Shown here piece by piece: positions 8,005 through 17,148 of a stretch of 32,733 nucleotides of DNA. Under the pieces are notes generated by a model. That model was given only the letters and a program-made list of their open reading frames with translations. It was not told the DNA's origin and made no database searches. Origin of the DNA: Fibrobacter sp. (lineage in GTDB: Bacteria > Fibrobacterota > Chitinivibrionia > Chitinivibrionales > Chitinispirillaceae); the NCBI GenBank assembly GCA_012523595.1, contig JAAYIG010000068.1, forward strand, positions 1-32,733, in the 5' to 3' direction. Made by a program: the position numbers and the translations under genes. Every line of letters begins with the position of its first letter. Within the stretch, counting starts at the first letter, position 1.

Positions 8005-9216
8005 TCAGCTCCCTGAGATTTGATGTCGGATTGCAGGAATGAAGAAAGACACTATCCCCAGTACTGCAATCAAAATCCCGGCGATGAGAAATGCCTCAGG
8101 GACACCTGTCCGCTTTGCAAGAAATCCAGTAAACAGAAGACCTGTTATTGACGGTACGAGTGAAATGCTTCCATAAAATGAAAACACACGTCCCTGTGCC
8201 GATGGTTCAACGGTGGTCTGAAGAATTACCATAAAAGCACTGGAATATACAGTCATCGAGACCCCTCCCAGAAAAGTAAGTACCATAAAAGCATAGAATC
8301 CGCTCTCTGGCAGACGTCCTGAAAAGGCAAATGAAAGCCCGAGCAGAATGTACATGGTGTTAATCAGGATTACTTTGCTTATACGGAGTTTTTTGATCCC
8401 AAGAATAGCTCCACCAGCAAGCATCCCCACACCCCATGCTACCTCGATGATACTCACCTGGTAAGTTCCTCCCCCGAAATGATCCAGTGTCATAAGCGGG
8501 AAAAGTGCCGCAACAGGAAGTATAAAAAGCAAGGCTGCAACAGAGACTATGAAAAGCCAGAGTAAACCCCTATGGATATATATTTCATGAAGTCCCTCTT
8601 TCATTTCTCGAAATATATGCGGCGCAGGAGCATCTTCCCTTTTCTCAGGGTTGGGAATACGTACCAATAATAATGATGTACAGGCAATAACAGCCCCTGC
8701 GACATCGAACATAATAACCTTGGGCATATCGAGAACACTTATCAGAAATGCCGCAAGGGGAGGCCCGGCAATTATACTTCCGGACTGTATGATCTGATTA
8801 ACACCTGATATTCTCATCAGTTCCGATTCCGGGGCAAGCAGAGGTACAGATGCCTGCATAGCCGGGATGTGAAAAGCGTTTCCCACAGAGCGGAACATGA
8901 GAAGGATATAATACAGGGTGATATCTATCTCCCCTCTTAAAATCAGTATACTCATTACTGCGGAGCAGAGAGCTACAAACAGATCTGCAGAAATCATTAT
9001 GCTTTTCCTGTCCCACCTGTCGATCAACACCCCGGCAAAAGGGCCAAGCACCAGTTGAGGAAGCAGTGAAGAGATTGCAGCAAACGCCAGCACTTCCGGC
9101 GATCTGGTCTCTGTGCTGAGCCAGAATATTACGGCATAACCGACAGTAATACTGCTCAGGGTCGAAATAATCTGACCTGACCAGATAATTGCGAATATTT
9201 TTTTCCATTCAGTCAT
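8005..9216 (-). CDS. MFS transporter, DHA3 drug-efflux type
   Basis: A 403-aa major facilitator with about 12 hydrophobic segments, resembling the DHA3 branch (macrolide-efflux and EntS-like exporters). The loop between TM2 and TM3 carries the MFS signature GVLIDRWDRKSIMISAD, with the Asp-Arg and Arg-Lys pairs used in proton-coupled gating. It probably exports a hydrophobic compound from the inner membrane; the substrate cannot be told from sequence. The ATG at 9216 is chosen because GGATGG precedes it at usual spacing and the family normally starts just before the first membrane helix. An ATG at 9225 and a TTG at 9249 are alternatives. It is convergent with the macroglobulin gene and has no operon partner, so it looks independently transcribed. 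Confidence 0.88.
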   Translation of the reverse strand: MTEWKKIFAIIWSGQIISTLSSITVGYAVIFWLSTETRSPEVLAFAAISSLLPQLVLGPFAGVLIDRWDRKSIMISADLFVALCSAVMSILILRGEIDITLYYILLMFRSVGNAFHIPAMQASVPLLAPESELMRISGVNQIIQSGSIIAGPPLAAFLISVLDMPKVIMFDVAGAVIACTSLLLVRIPNPEKREDAPAPHIFREMKEGLHEIYIHRGLLWLFIVSVAALLFILPVAALFPLMTLDHFGGGTYQVSIIEVAWGVGMLAGGAILGIKKLRISKVILINTMYILLGLSFAFSGRLPESGFYAFMVLTFLGGVSMTVYSSAFMVILQTTVEPSAQGRVFSFYGSISLVPSITGLLFTGFLAKRTGVPEAFLIAGILIAVLGIVSFFIPAIRHQISGS

Positions 9217-9598
9217 TTTTTCCATCCATTCTGAAACAATAATAAACAATCGCTTTCCCGGTTTTAGCGGTATAAAAAATGCTAATCCAAATATGAAAAA
9301 CGTTCGGACTCTGAAAAGAAGATTCGGCTATATAGCCTTATTTATCGCGGAAATGAAAGGATGGATACATGCTCATGATGAGATAAACCTTTTTTAAGTT
9401 AACACCAAAATAATAAAATTCCGATAAAAAGTATATAAAAACAGAACAAATCCCCTGCAGTTACTTTCCGGATTGATTGGTTTATATGGTGCATAAAAAA
9501 ACGTGCAAACAGCCATAGGTATTACGAATTCAACTGTATGTCACGAATTATTTTCAATACCATTTCATGAATGGCAGATTTCATCGGGGAAACCATAG
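9217..9598. other. Divergent AT-rich intergenic region
   Basis: About 380 bases separate the minus-strand MFS gene and the plus-strand hydrolase. The region is AT-rich with runs such as TAATAAAATT and TATATAAAAA. I see no hairpin terminator, no copy of the palindromic repeat and no open reading frame with a ribosome binding site. It presumably carries the two divergent promoters, but no hexamer pair stands out. Confidence 0.4.
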
Positions 9599-10600
9599 TT
9601 GTTAATACAATCACTTTCGATCCTCTTTCTTTTTCCGGTTCTCGCATGGTCATTTGACATATCCGAGGTCGTGAAAGAAATCGGAGACCTCGACCTGCAG
9701 AAATGCCCTGTTTACTCATCGCATATCAATGATTATTTCAGATTTTACTCTCTTAACTTTACAGATCCTGTAAAGCATTACTTTGGATATGTAAAATCCG
9801 ACTCTTTCAGAATCGCTACCCATGTTTTTATTCCTCCTGCAAGTCAGGGAAGTGTTCTGATGACCCACGGTTTTTTCGATCATTCAGGGATTCTTAAAAA
9901 TCTTATAAAACTTTGCCTTGATCTGGACTACACCGTTGTCTGTTTCGATCTCCCCGGTCATGGATTGTCCTCGGGAGTGAGAGCATCGATTGATAACTTC
10001 TCTGAGTATGGAAGAGCATTAGCCTCTGTGCGTAAAAAAGCAGAGTCTGTCATTGACAGCAGTCTTATTATCACCGCACACAGTACTGGCTGCGCTGCTG
10101 CATTTGAATACCTGACACTTCCGGACAGGGCAGCGGTAAAAAAAATGATCATGATTTCTCCTCTGGTCAAGATGGCCTGGTATTTCCCTGCAAGGGCCGG
10201 ACTGGTAATTCTTTCACCTTTTACGCAAAGATCCATGCGTCTGTATCGTAATCAATCATCGGATAAAGAGTTCCTTCATTTCCTGAAAAACGACCCGATG
10301 CGGATCGATCACTTTCCCTTCCGCTGGGCCCGCTCTTATTTCTCCTGGTTTGACAAGACCCGATCATGGGAGATAAGGAAAGAACCGGAAATCTGTGTCA
10401 TTCAGGGCACAAAAGATGATGTGGTAAACTGGAGATATAACATTGATTTTCTGAAAAGTAAGTTCACAGACATTAGTATCCATTTGATTAAAGGTGCGCG
10501 ACATCAAGGGATGAATGAAGCAGGAGTTTTCAAGGAGGAATTTGAGAAGATCTTCAGGAATGAGCTGAAAAAAGTATCAATCTCTCATCCACACAGTTAA
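9599..10600 (+). CDS. Secreted alpha/beta hydrolase, lysophospholipase/monoacylglycerol lipase type
   Basis: A 333-aa serine hydrolase of the Hydrolase_4 family, which cleaves acyl esters such as lysophospholipids or monoglycerides. The oxyanion-loop motif is HGFFDHSG, followed by FDLPGHGLSSG. The nucleophile elbow is AHSTG with Ser162, so the usual first Gly of GxSxG is Ala. The acid is likely an Asp in GTKDDVVNW, and the catalytic His is in GARHQGMNE near the C-terminus. The start is unusual: a TAG stop lies directly upstream, and the first usable codon is TTG at 9599, preceded by GGGGA at 8-nt spacing. It yields a hydrophobic leader (LSILFLFPVLAWSF) that looks like a signal peptide. The enzyme would then act in the periplasm or at the cell surface. 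It is followed by typA after 116 bases. Confidence 0.82.
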   Translation: MLIQSLSILFLFPVLAWSFDISEVVKEIGDLDLQKCPVYSSHINDYFRFYSLNFTDPVKHYFGYVKSDSFRIATHVFIPPASQGSVLMTHGFFDHSGILKNLIKLCLDLDYTVVCFDLPGHGLSSGVRASIDNFSEYGRALASVRKKAESVIDSSLIITAHSTGCAAAFEYLTLPDRAAVKKMIMISPLVKMAWYFPARAGLVILSPFTQRSMRLYRNQSSDKEFLHFLKNDPMRIDHFPFRWARSYFSWFDKTRSWEIRKEPEICVIQGTKDDVVNWRYNIDFLKSKFTDISIHLIKGARHQGMNEAGVFKEEFEKIFRNELKKVSISHPHS

Positions 10601-10716
10601 ACTGACTCTTATTATCCTGATTAAGAATAAACTCCCTTATCCATCTGAAATCAAGGAATCAAATCTTAAACAGAATAACAGTGTTAAAGAAAAAAATCTG
10701 ATAAACGGGACAAAAA

Positions 10717-12555
10717 ATGAGGAAAAACGATTTTCGTAACATCGCTATCATAGCACATGTCGACCATGGTAAGACTACACTTCTTGACGGAATGTTAAAG
10801 CAGAGCGGAACCTTCCGAGAAAATCAGGTTGTAGCAGAACGGGTTATGGACTCCATGGATCTTGAAAGAGAACGCGGAATAACTATCGCAGCAAAGAATA
10901 CATCTTTTCATTACAAAGGTGTGAAAATCAATGTTGTGGACACACCCGGACATGCCGATTTCGGTGGTGAAGTGGAGCGCAGTCTCAATCTGGTAGATGG
11001 AGCGCTGCTTCTTGTAGACTCCAGTGAAGGCCCACTCCCACAGACCAGATTTGTACTTAAAAAAACGCTGGAAAAGAAACTGCCAATTATACTTGTAATA
11101 AACAAGATCGATCGTCCCGATGCCAGAATTGATGAAGTGATAAATGAGGTTTATGATCTGTTCATCGATCTTGATGCCACCGAAGAGCAGATTGATTTTC
11201 CAATCCTGTATACAAATGCCAAATCCGGTGTGGCACATCTTGACCTGAATGACAACTCGACAAATCTCCAGCCGCTGTTTGATAAAATTATCGAGTACAT
11301 TCCCGCTCCTCCGGCAAGCGATAACGACATACCACAGTTGCTTGTCACAAATCTCAGCTACGATCCCTACGTAGGACAGATAGCCATGGGCAGGCTTTCA
11401 AGCGGAACACTGGAAATGAACAAGTTTTACAGTCTCTGCGGAACAGATGGTATCAGAACCGGTATAAAGTTCTCAGCCTGCTATACTTTTCAGGGATTGC
11501 AGAGAATTCAGGTCCCCGAACTTATTGCAGGTGATATCATAGCAATTGCGGGAGTCGAAGGAGTGCAGATTGGAGATACGATTTCCGACAACGAAAATCC
11601 ACAGCCTCTCCCGCGGATAAAAATAGATGAACCAACCATCTCCATGATTTTCTATGTAAATAATGGCCCGTTTGCCGGCAGGGAAGGCACATTCCTGACA
11701 TCAAGACACTTAAAAGAACGGCTGGTGAGAGAAACTCTGGGTAATGTATCGATGAGAATAAGAGATATTGGGCGCCCGGATGCCTGGGAGATGTGCGGCA
11801 GAGGTGAACTTCAGATGGCTGTTCTGATAGAAACAATGCGCAGGGAAGGCTATGAGTTCATGGTTTCAAAACCCAGAGTGATCACAAAAGAGATCAATGG
11901 GAAAAAAATGGAACCGATGGAAACTGTTTACCTTGACATACCAGAAGATCGGGTAGGCATAGTTACTGAAAAACTCTCTGTACGTAAAGGGAAAATGATG
12001 TCGATGCACAATCATGGGCATGGACGGGTGGATATGGAGTTTCTGATCCCGTCACGCGGACTGATCGGCTTCAGAAGCCAGTTTTTGACTGACACCAAAG
12101 GTGCAGGCATAATGAACTCGCTTTTTAACGGGTATGCAGAGTGGTTCGGCCCAATCCCCCAGAGGACAAACGGCGCTCTTGTAGCCGACAGACCGGGAAA
12201 AGTAACTACCTATGCCAGTCTCGGGATGTCTGACAGAGGAGACCTGATTGTGACGGTAGGAACTGAAGTCTATGAGGGAATGATAGTAGGAGAAAGGAAT
12301 CGTTCCGAGGACCTTGTTATCAATATCACCAAAGAAAAGAAGCTTACCAATATGAGAAGCTCTACAGCAGAGGCAACTGTAGTGCTAAGGCCTCACCGGA
12401 ATCTCTCTCTGGATCAGGCTATAGAATTCATCGCCGAGGATGAGTTGATAGAAGTCACTCCCAGAAGCTTCCGTTTGAGAAAAATGGAACTGAGTGCCGC
12501 CAAAAGAGCTGTCGCACGTAGCAAGGAAAAAGCTGCTTTACTGGAAAATGCCTGA
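10717..12555 (+). CDS. typA: Translational GTPase TypA/BipA
   Basis: A 612-aa ribosome-associated GTPase of the EF-G superfamily, at the family's usual length. BipA helps ribosome assembly and translation under stress such as low temperature. The G1 loop AHVDHGKTT (13-21), switch region RERGITI, G3 DTPGHADF and G4 NKID are all present. The C-terminal half carries the EF-G-like domains and the BipA-specific domain with motifs such as GRGELQMAVLIETMRREGYE and the SRGLIGFRSQFLTDT stretch. The ATG at 10717 gives the canonical N-terminus; the ribosome binding site (GGGA) is weak. It converges with the aldolase-dehydrogenase gene, with only 6 bases between the two stops, so the transcripts probably overlap. 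Confidence 0.97.
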   Translation: MRKNDFRNIAIIAHVDHGKTTLLDGMLKQSGTFRENQVVAERVMDSMDLERERGITIAAKNTSFHYKGVKINVVDTPGHADFGGEVERSLNLVDGALLLVDSSEGPLPQTRFVLKKTLEKKLPIILVINKIDRPDARIDEVINEVYDLFIDLDATEEQIDFPILYTNAKSGVAHLDLNDNSTNLQPLFDKIIEYIPAPPASDNDIPQLLVTNLSYDPYVGQIAMGRLSSGTLEMNKFYSLCGTDGIRTGIKFSACYTFQGLQRIQVPELIAGDIIAIAGVEGVQIGDTISDNENPQPLPRIKIDEPTISMIFYVNNGPFAGREGTFLTSRHLKERLVRETLGNVSMRIRDIGRPDAWEMCGRGELQMAVLIETMRREGYEFMVSKPRVITKEINGKKMEPMETVYLDIPEDRVGIVTEKLSVRKGKMMSMHNHGHGRVDMEFLIPSRGLIGFRSQFLTDTKGAGIMNSLFNGYAEWFGPIPQRTNGALVADRPGKVTTYASLGMSDRGDLIVTVGTEVYEGMIVGERNRSEDLVINITKEKKLTNMRSSTAEATVVLRPHRNLSLDQAIEFIAEDELIEVTPRSFRLRKMELSAAKRAVARSKEKAALLENA

Positions 12556-12561
12556 TATCAA

Positions 12562-14658
12562 TTATCTCGGTGCTGCATCCGGCAATCCCCCGTCAACCGG
12601 TATTGTGGCCCCCGTGGTTGGTGTAAGGCGATTAGCAAAGAACAGTACAGCAGATGCCACATGTTCAGAGGTAATCCGGGCTTTCAGAAGATTTCTGTTC
12701 CGGTAGTACTCTTCAAGCCCCTTCTCATCCAGTCCTCTTGCCTTCATGCGGTCAGGTCCTACTGTACTCCACAGACCTGACCTGGTTTCTCCATGAGAGA
12801 AAACTGCATCCGGAGCCACCATATTAACACGCACACCTATTTCAGCAAGCTCAAGGCTCGCAATTCTGGCCAACTGATGAGAAGCAGCTTTGGTAGCACT
12901 GTAGGCCCCGAATTTCGCTCCCGGGGCAAATACATTCTTGGTGGAAATAAGCACAATATCACCACCTGTCTTCTGCAGGAAGAACAGACGGGCAGATTGA
13001 CGGAGCAAAAGAAGTGTGCCCTCTACATTTACCTTTTCAAGCTTCTGAAATGCTGAGGTATCCATGTCTGCAAGCGATGAGACATGCGCAAGGCCGGCAT
13101 TTATGACAACCAGATCTATCCCCCCCCACTTCTCTTTTACAGCCTCGAAACCTGCTTCTACCGATTCCGGTGAGGTAACATCGAGTGCAACAGCCATCAC
13201 CCTTTCAGCAAACCGCTCTCTGAGTGTCAATTCCAGAGACTCAAGAGGTTTTCCGGGAAGATCGGTAACAGCAACATGCCATCCCTCTTCCAGCAATCTC
13301 ACAGAAATTCCAGAGCCAATTGCTCCCGCTGCACCTGTGATAAGTGCAATCCCCTCTTTTTTGATTTCTGAGAACTGCTTTTTTACCTTCGCAGTCTGGA
13401 AACTGTGGTATTCCATGTCAAACAGATGATCCTCACTGAGTCCCTTGTATTTGCCACCGGTTCTGAATATAAGCTCCTTTACCCTTATAGCCTGCTCTGT
13501 AATATCCCTGGCGATGGAAGCATCTTTTGCAGTTGCCCCGACACAGATTACTCCCAGTCCGGGAAGAAAAACCACAAGGGGATAAGAATCAAATACTGCT
13601 GTGCCGGCTGACATCGAACCTCTATGCCTCCTTAAATACTCCTCATACTGAAGGACAAAGGATTTTACTGCATCAGATAATTGCTCCCGCAGATGGGCCA
13701 GATTCTGGTAATCGGGATTATCCAGCCACAATGAAAAAGGTCTGGTACGGATAAGATAATCAGGAGTCAATGGCGGCTGTAAAACAAGACTCCTGGCTTC
13801 AGGCATTTCCATGAACTTCTTCACCGTCTCATCCAGCAAAGGACAAAGTACGATTCTTTTCCGGGGATAATCCGCGTTTCCGGTAGGACTGGACAAAACA
13901 CCCCTGATAAGCGGTGCAATTTTTTTGTAATCCGGAATTGATTCAAAAGAAACAGGTACATGCTGAACAGGCCTGCTGATTTTTGAATTAAGGTACTCCT
14001 CTGCCCTGCTTACAAGATTGATTGTCTTTTCGTATGATTCCTGTGCAGTTTCTCCCCAGGTGATCAGTCCATGGTGAAGGAGAACCAGGGATGTGCACGA
14101 AGGGTACTTCTCTATTGTCTGCGACACAGTTTTTGCCAGTCCAAAACCGGCTTTTATATAGGGCACAGTGGGAACATCCTCCCCAAGTGCTTCTTTGACA
14201 GCAGTTACCCCGTTTTCCCTGTTCACAAGTGCAAGGATAGCAGATGGATGTGTATGATCGACAAATTTACCGGGTATAAACACATGCATCATCGCTTCCA
14301 CTGAGGGCACCGATTTGCTGAGTCTCAGCAGATGGGTCTGAAGTACCTCACGAAGAGATTCATCCGACATCTCTTTCAGCGAACGGAGCCCTGAAAGCCA
14401 TGCAAAATCAAGCAGTACAAGGTCATCTGCGGTCATATCCGCCAGATGGCACCCCGATGCCTTTACATAGATGGAAGGGACCTGCCTTCCTGTGATATCG
14501 GTAAAAGTGGACTTAACAGAGGTATTCCCTCCACCATAAAGCACCAGATCCTTTTCCATGCCCAGCAGGCGGCTTGAGTACAGACGCAATCCAGCATCCA
14601 CATTTTCACATTCCTTCTGAGCCTCTGCCGCCATCTCATCCTGCCATCTCGATTTCAT
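12562..14658 (-). CDS. Bifunctional class II aldolase / short-chain dehydrogenase
   Basis: A two-domain fusion, about 698 aa. The N-terminal part is a zinc-dependent class II aldolase/adducin domain: YGGGNTSVK binds phosphate, and HTHPSAI (His135, His137) plus LLHHGLITWG supply metal ligands. The C-terminal part is a Rossmann-fold SDR with TGAAGAIGSG (cofactor loop), a NAG motif and catalytic YSATK (Tyr586, Lys590). This matches the RhaD-like aldolase/dehydrogenase family, which cleaves a ketose 1-phosphate to DHAP and an aldehyde such as lactaldehyde that the SDR part then oxidises or reduces. The true sugar is unknown. The start at 14658 (MKSRWQDEM) fits the family start. An upstream in-frame ATG at 14745 would add 29 unconserved-looking residues and overlap the preceding gene by 29 bases. 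It forms an operon with the LsrF homologue upstream. Confidence 0.88.
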   Translation of the reverse strand: MKSRWQDEMAAEAQKECENVDAGLRLYSSRLLGMEKDLVLYGGGNTSVKSTFTDITGRQVPSIYVKASGCHLADMTADDLVLLDFAWLSGLRSLKEMSDESLREVLQTHLLRLSKSVPSVEAMMHVFIPGKFVDHTHPSAILALVNRENGVTAVKEALGEDVPTVPYIKAGFGLAKTVSQTIEKYPSCTSLVLLHHGLITWGETAQESYEKTINLVSRAEEYLNSKISRPVQHVPVSFESIPDYKKIAPLIRGVLSSPTGNADYPRKRIVLCPLLDETVKKFMEMPEARSLVLQPPLTPDYLIRTRPFSLWLDNPDYQNLAHLREQLSDAVKSFVLQYEEYLRRHRGSMSAGTAVFDSYPLVVFLPGLGVICVGATAKDASIARDITEQAIRVKELIFRTGGKYKGLSEDHLFDMEYHSFQTAKVKKQFSEIKKEGIALITGAAGAIGSGISVRLLEEGWHVAVTDLPGKPLESLELTLRERFAERVMAVALDVTSPESVEAGFEAVKEKWGGIDLVVINAGLAHVSSLADMDTSAFQKLEKVNVEGTLLLLRQSARLFFLQKTGGDIVLISTKNVFAPGAKFGAYSATKAASHQLARIASLELAEIGVRVNMVAPDAVFSHGETRSGLWSTVGPDRMKARGLDEKGLEEYYRNRNLLKARITSEHVASAVLFFANRLTPTTGATIPVDGGLPDAAPR

Positions 14659-14716
14659 CTTCTCTGCTGTTCCTTTAAACAAATGCGTAAGGGTTTGGAT
14701 TTGGTCCCGATTCCAG

Positions 14717-15613
14717 TCAGCGCTGTTTCCTCTTTTTCTCCTCATTCATGAGATCAAGGTAAAATTCATGCGCGTGCTGCGGACTCATGTTTTCGTGTAC
14801 AACTTTCCTGACAGCATGTATCATCGAAACAGGTGATTCCGACTGAAAGATGTTTCTTCCCATGTCAACACCCAGCGCACCCTGATCAATCGCGTTACGT
14901 GCCATCTTCAAAGCATCCAGTTCCGGCAATTTCTTCCCTCCTGCTATTACAACCGGAACCGGGCAGGAAGCGGTGACAGTCTCGAATTCTTTTTCCACAT
15001 AATAGGTCTTTACAAAAGCCGCTCCCAGCTCAGCACAGATACGGGTAGCAAGACGCATATACTTGGCGTCCCGGACCAGATCTTTACCCACCGCGGTCAC
15101 CCCTAACACTGGAATTCCATACCGGTTGCCGGCATCGACAAGCTTTGTCATATTTAATACGCTCTGGCTCTCAAACTCCCCACCGATAAAGACCTGAACG
15201 GCTACCGCAGACACATTCATCCTTACAGCATCTTCCATATCAACCGCAATCTGTTCATTCGACAATTCTTTAAGGATACTGGGTCCGCCGCTTGCTCTCA
15301 TGACAACGCTGTTTTTTACAGCAGGAGATATAAGGGAACGGAGAATACCTCTGGTAAGCATGAGCGCATCGGCATGAGGAACCAGAGGTTCAATTGTAAC
15401 ATCGATTCTTTCCAGACCTGTGGTCGGCCCCTGGAAATAGCCATGATCAAAAGCCAGCATCACTGTCTTTCCGGAAACAGGGTTGAAAATTCGCGCCAGA
15501 CGGTTCTTGAAACCCCAGTCGTGGTTATTTGATCCCTTGAGAAAAAAGGTTTCGTTTTTCTGAGGAATATCCAGGAAAAACTCCTTTTCCTTCTGAATGT
15601 CTACTTCCGGCAT
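14717..15613 (-). CDS. lsrF: LsrF-like class I aldolase/thiolase
   Basis: A 298-aa (beta/alpha)8 enzyme of the DeoC/LacD/DhnA class I aldolase group. It closely matches what I know of E. coli LsrF, which transfers an acetyl group from 3-hydroxy-5-phosphooxypentane-2,4-dione to CoA in AI-2 breakdown, giving DHAP and acetyl-CoA. Shared stretches include [41 protein letters not shown] and [12 protein letters not shown]. The Schiff-base lysine is Lys202 in VKTYYVEK, matching Lys203 of E. coli. The ATG at 15613 is used because GGAGGAAAAG precedes it; an upstream ATG at 15655 lacks such a site. No lsrK, lsrG, lsrR or transporter gene is present here. Its partner is the aldolase-SDR fusion, so the real substrate may be a related phosphorylated ketose or dione. 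Confidence 0.88.
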   Translation of the reverse strand: MPEVDIQKEKEFFLDIPQKNETFFLKGSNNHDWGFKNRLARIFNPVSGKTVMLAFDHGYFQGPTTGLERIDVTIEPLVPHADALMLTRGILRSLISPAVKNSVVMRASGGPSILKELSNEQIAVDMEDAVRMNVSAVAVQVFIGGEFESQSVLNMTKLVDAGNRYGIPVLGVTAVGKDLVRDAKYMRLATRICAELGAAFVKTYYVEKEFETVTASCPVPVVIAGGKKLPELDALKMARNAIDQGALGVDMGRNIFQSESPVSMIHAVRKVVHENMSPQHAHEFYLDLMNEEKKRKQR

Positions 15614-15818
15614 CTTTTCCTCCAATTCGCAGTAAGTTTTTAAATAACAGTCCAATAAAATAGGTCAATCCTTTTTGGAATGGGTATTTTTTTGAGGCCT
15701 CGCCACCTGAATCTGCTATTTAACCAAAGGAGGACTAAGACATTTTTGCATCCTCACCGAGAGTCTCTCCCTGTTTTATATTATCCCCTGCCCTGGAACC
15801 CGTTTTTATCGGCTCAGC

Positions 15819-15847
15819 TTGAATTTCCGGGGGCAGGATTGTATCAT
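15819..15847 (+). promoter_or_regulatory. Candidate sigma70-type promoter for glgM-glgE
   Basis: TTGAAT (15819-15824) and TATCAT (15842-15847) are separated by exactly 17 bases, giving reasonable matches to -35 and -10 boxes. Transcription would start near 15854, leaving a leader of about 47 bases before the ATG at 15901. Confidence 0.5.
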
Positions 15848-15900
15848 TAATCCCTAAAATAACCCGTTCTGGCCAGTGCCTTAATCTTAAGGACAACGGT

Positions 15901-17148
15901 ATGAAAGCAGCTATTCTGACCAATGAATTCCCGCCTAATATTTATGGCGGGGCTGGTACTCATGTCGATTTCCTCACCCGCGAACTGATAAAACACATAC
16001 CGGTCGATGTGTTCTGCTTTGGAAACCAGGACTACAGAGATCAGAATGGAAAATTCCCGCTTACTGTAAAAGGCTTTGACTGCAAAGATAAACTCTACGG
16101 TGCTCATGGCAAGCTGGAGAAAGTTTTCAGCACTCTGGAAAACGATCTTAAATTCGCTGCTGCCCTGCAGGATTGTGATATTGTACACTGCCATACCTGG
16201 TACTCCCACTGGGCCGGTCTTCTCTGCAAAATTCTTTACAAATTACCTCTGATTCTGACCACACACTCCCTCGAACCCCACCGTCCATGGAAATTTGAAC
16301 AACTGGGTACAGGCTACGATCTCTCAACCTGGATAGAAAATACTGCCTATGTGAATGCAGACGGTGTAATCGCTGTTTCCGCGGACATGGAAAAAGATGT
16401 AATTCAAATGTACAACGTCGATCCTGCCAGAATAAGAGTTATCCACAACGGGATTGACCTGAATTTTTACCAGCGTATTTATAAACAGGATGTCCTGAGG
16501 GAATACGGTATCGACCCGGATAAACCTTTTGTCCTTTTTGTCGGCAGAATCACACGTCAAAAAGGAATTTTTCATCTGATAAAAACTATCCCATATATCG
16601 ATGAGAGCGCTCAAATCGTCCTCTGCGCAGGCGCTCCGGATACTCCAGAAATCAAAGAGGAGGTGCAGTACGAAATCTCAAGGATGCAGCAATCAAGGAA
16701 AAATGTGATCTGGATCAGCCAGATGCTCGATCATCATATTCTCAGGGTTCTCTACTCCCATGCGGCTGTTTTTGTATGTCCCTCTCTTTACGAACCATTC
16801 GGGATTATAAATCTGGAAGCAATGGCATGCCACACACCGGTTGTAGGGACCTACGTGGGAGGGATCCCGGAAATCATAAAAGACGGAGAAACAGGGTTCC
16901 TTGTTTCCTTTGCCGCAGAATCCAAAATCAATTTCGAGCCAAAGTATCCTGAGATTTTCCAGCGTGATATGGCGGAAAAAATCAACCTGCTCATAAGAAA
17001 CCCCCAGTTGAGAAAACACATGGGGGAAGCTGCACGAAAAAGAGTCGAGGCGGAATTCTCATGGGAGAAAATCGCACTTAAAACAATAGAATTCTACCAG
17101 TTTGTGATCTCAAGAAAAAAAGAAAGGGAAAAGCAGTCAAATGAGTAG
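15901..17148 (+). CDS. glgM: GT4 glycogen synthase of the GlgM type
   Basis: A 415-aa retaining glucosyltransferase with two Rossmann domains. The N-terminal signature NEFPPNIYGGAGTHVDFLT and the C-terminal EX7E motif (Glu298-Glu306 in YEPFGIINLEA) are those of the actinobacterial-type glycogen synthases. These are now known to make maltose 1-phosphate from ADP-glucose and glucose 1-phosphate. KxGG-loop equivalents (GGAGTH) and the sugar-nucleotide segment GRITRQKGIFHLI are present. AAGGA lies 7 bases before the ATG. The gene overlaps glgE by 8 bases, which strongly supports the maltose-1-phosphate assignment over a classical GT5 glycogen synthase. No glgC or glgB is in the window, so ADP-glucose supply and branching must come from elsewhere. 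Confidence 0.9.
   Translation: MKAAILTNEFPPNIYGGAGTHVDFLTRELIKHIPVDVFCFGNQDYRDQNGKFPLTVKGFDCKDKLYGAHGKLEKVFSTLENDLKFAAALQDCDIVHCHTWYSHWAGLLCKILYKLPLILTTHSLEPHRPWKFEQLGTGYDLSTWIENTAYVNADGVIAVSADMEKDVIQMYNVDPARIRVIHNGIDLNFYQRIYKQDVLREYGIDPDKPFVLFVGRITRQKGIFHLIKTIPYIDESAQIVLCAGAPDTPEIKEEVQYEISRMQQSRKNVIWISQMLDHHILRVLYSHAAVFVCPSLYEPFGIINLEAMACHTPVVGTYVGGIPEIIKDGETGFLVSFAAESKINFEPKYPEIFQRDMAEKINLLIRNPQLRKHMGEAARKRVEAEFSWEKIALKTIEFYQFVISRKKEREKQSNE

Noticed and set aside
9293-9397. 34-codon plus-strand frame starting MKNVRTLKRRFG
   Set aside because: No ribosome binding site and no further support; probably chance in an AT-rich gap.
12494-12706. 70-aa frame spanning the typA end and the convergent gene
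   Set aside because: Out-of-frame overlap of two well-supported genes; no independent evidence.
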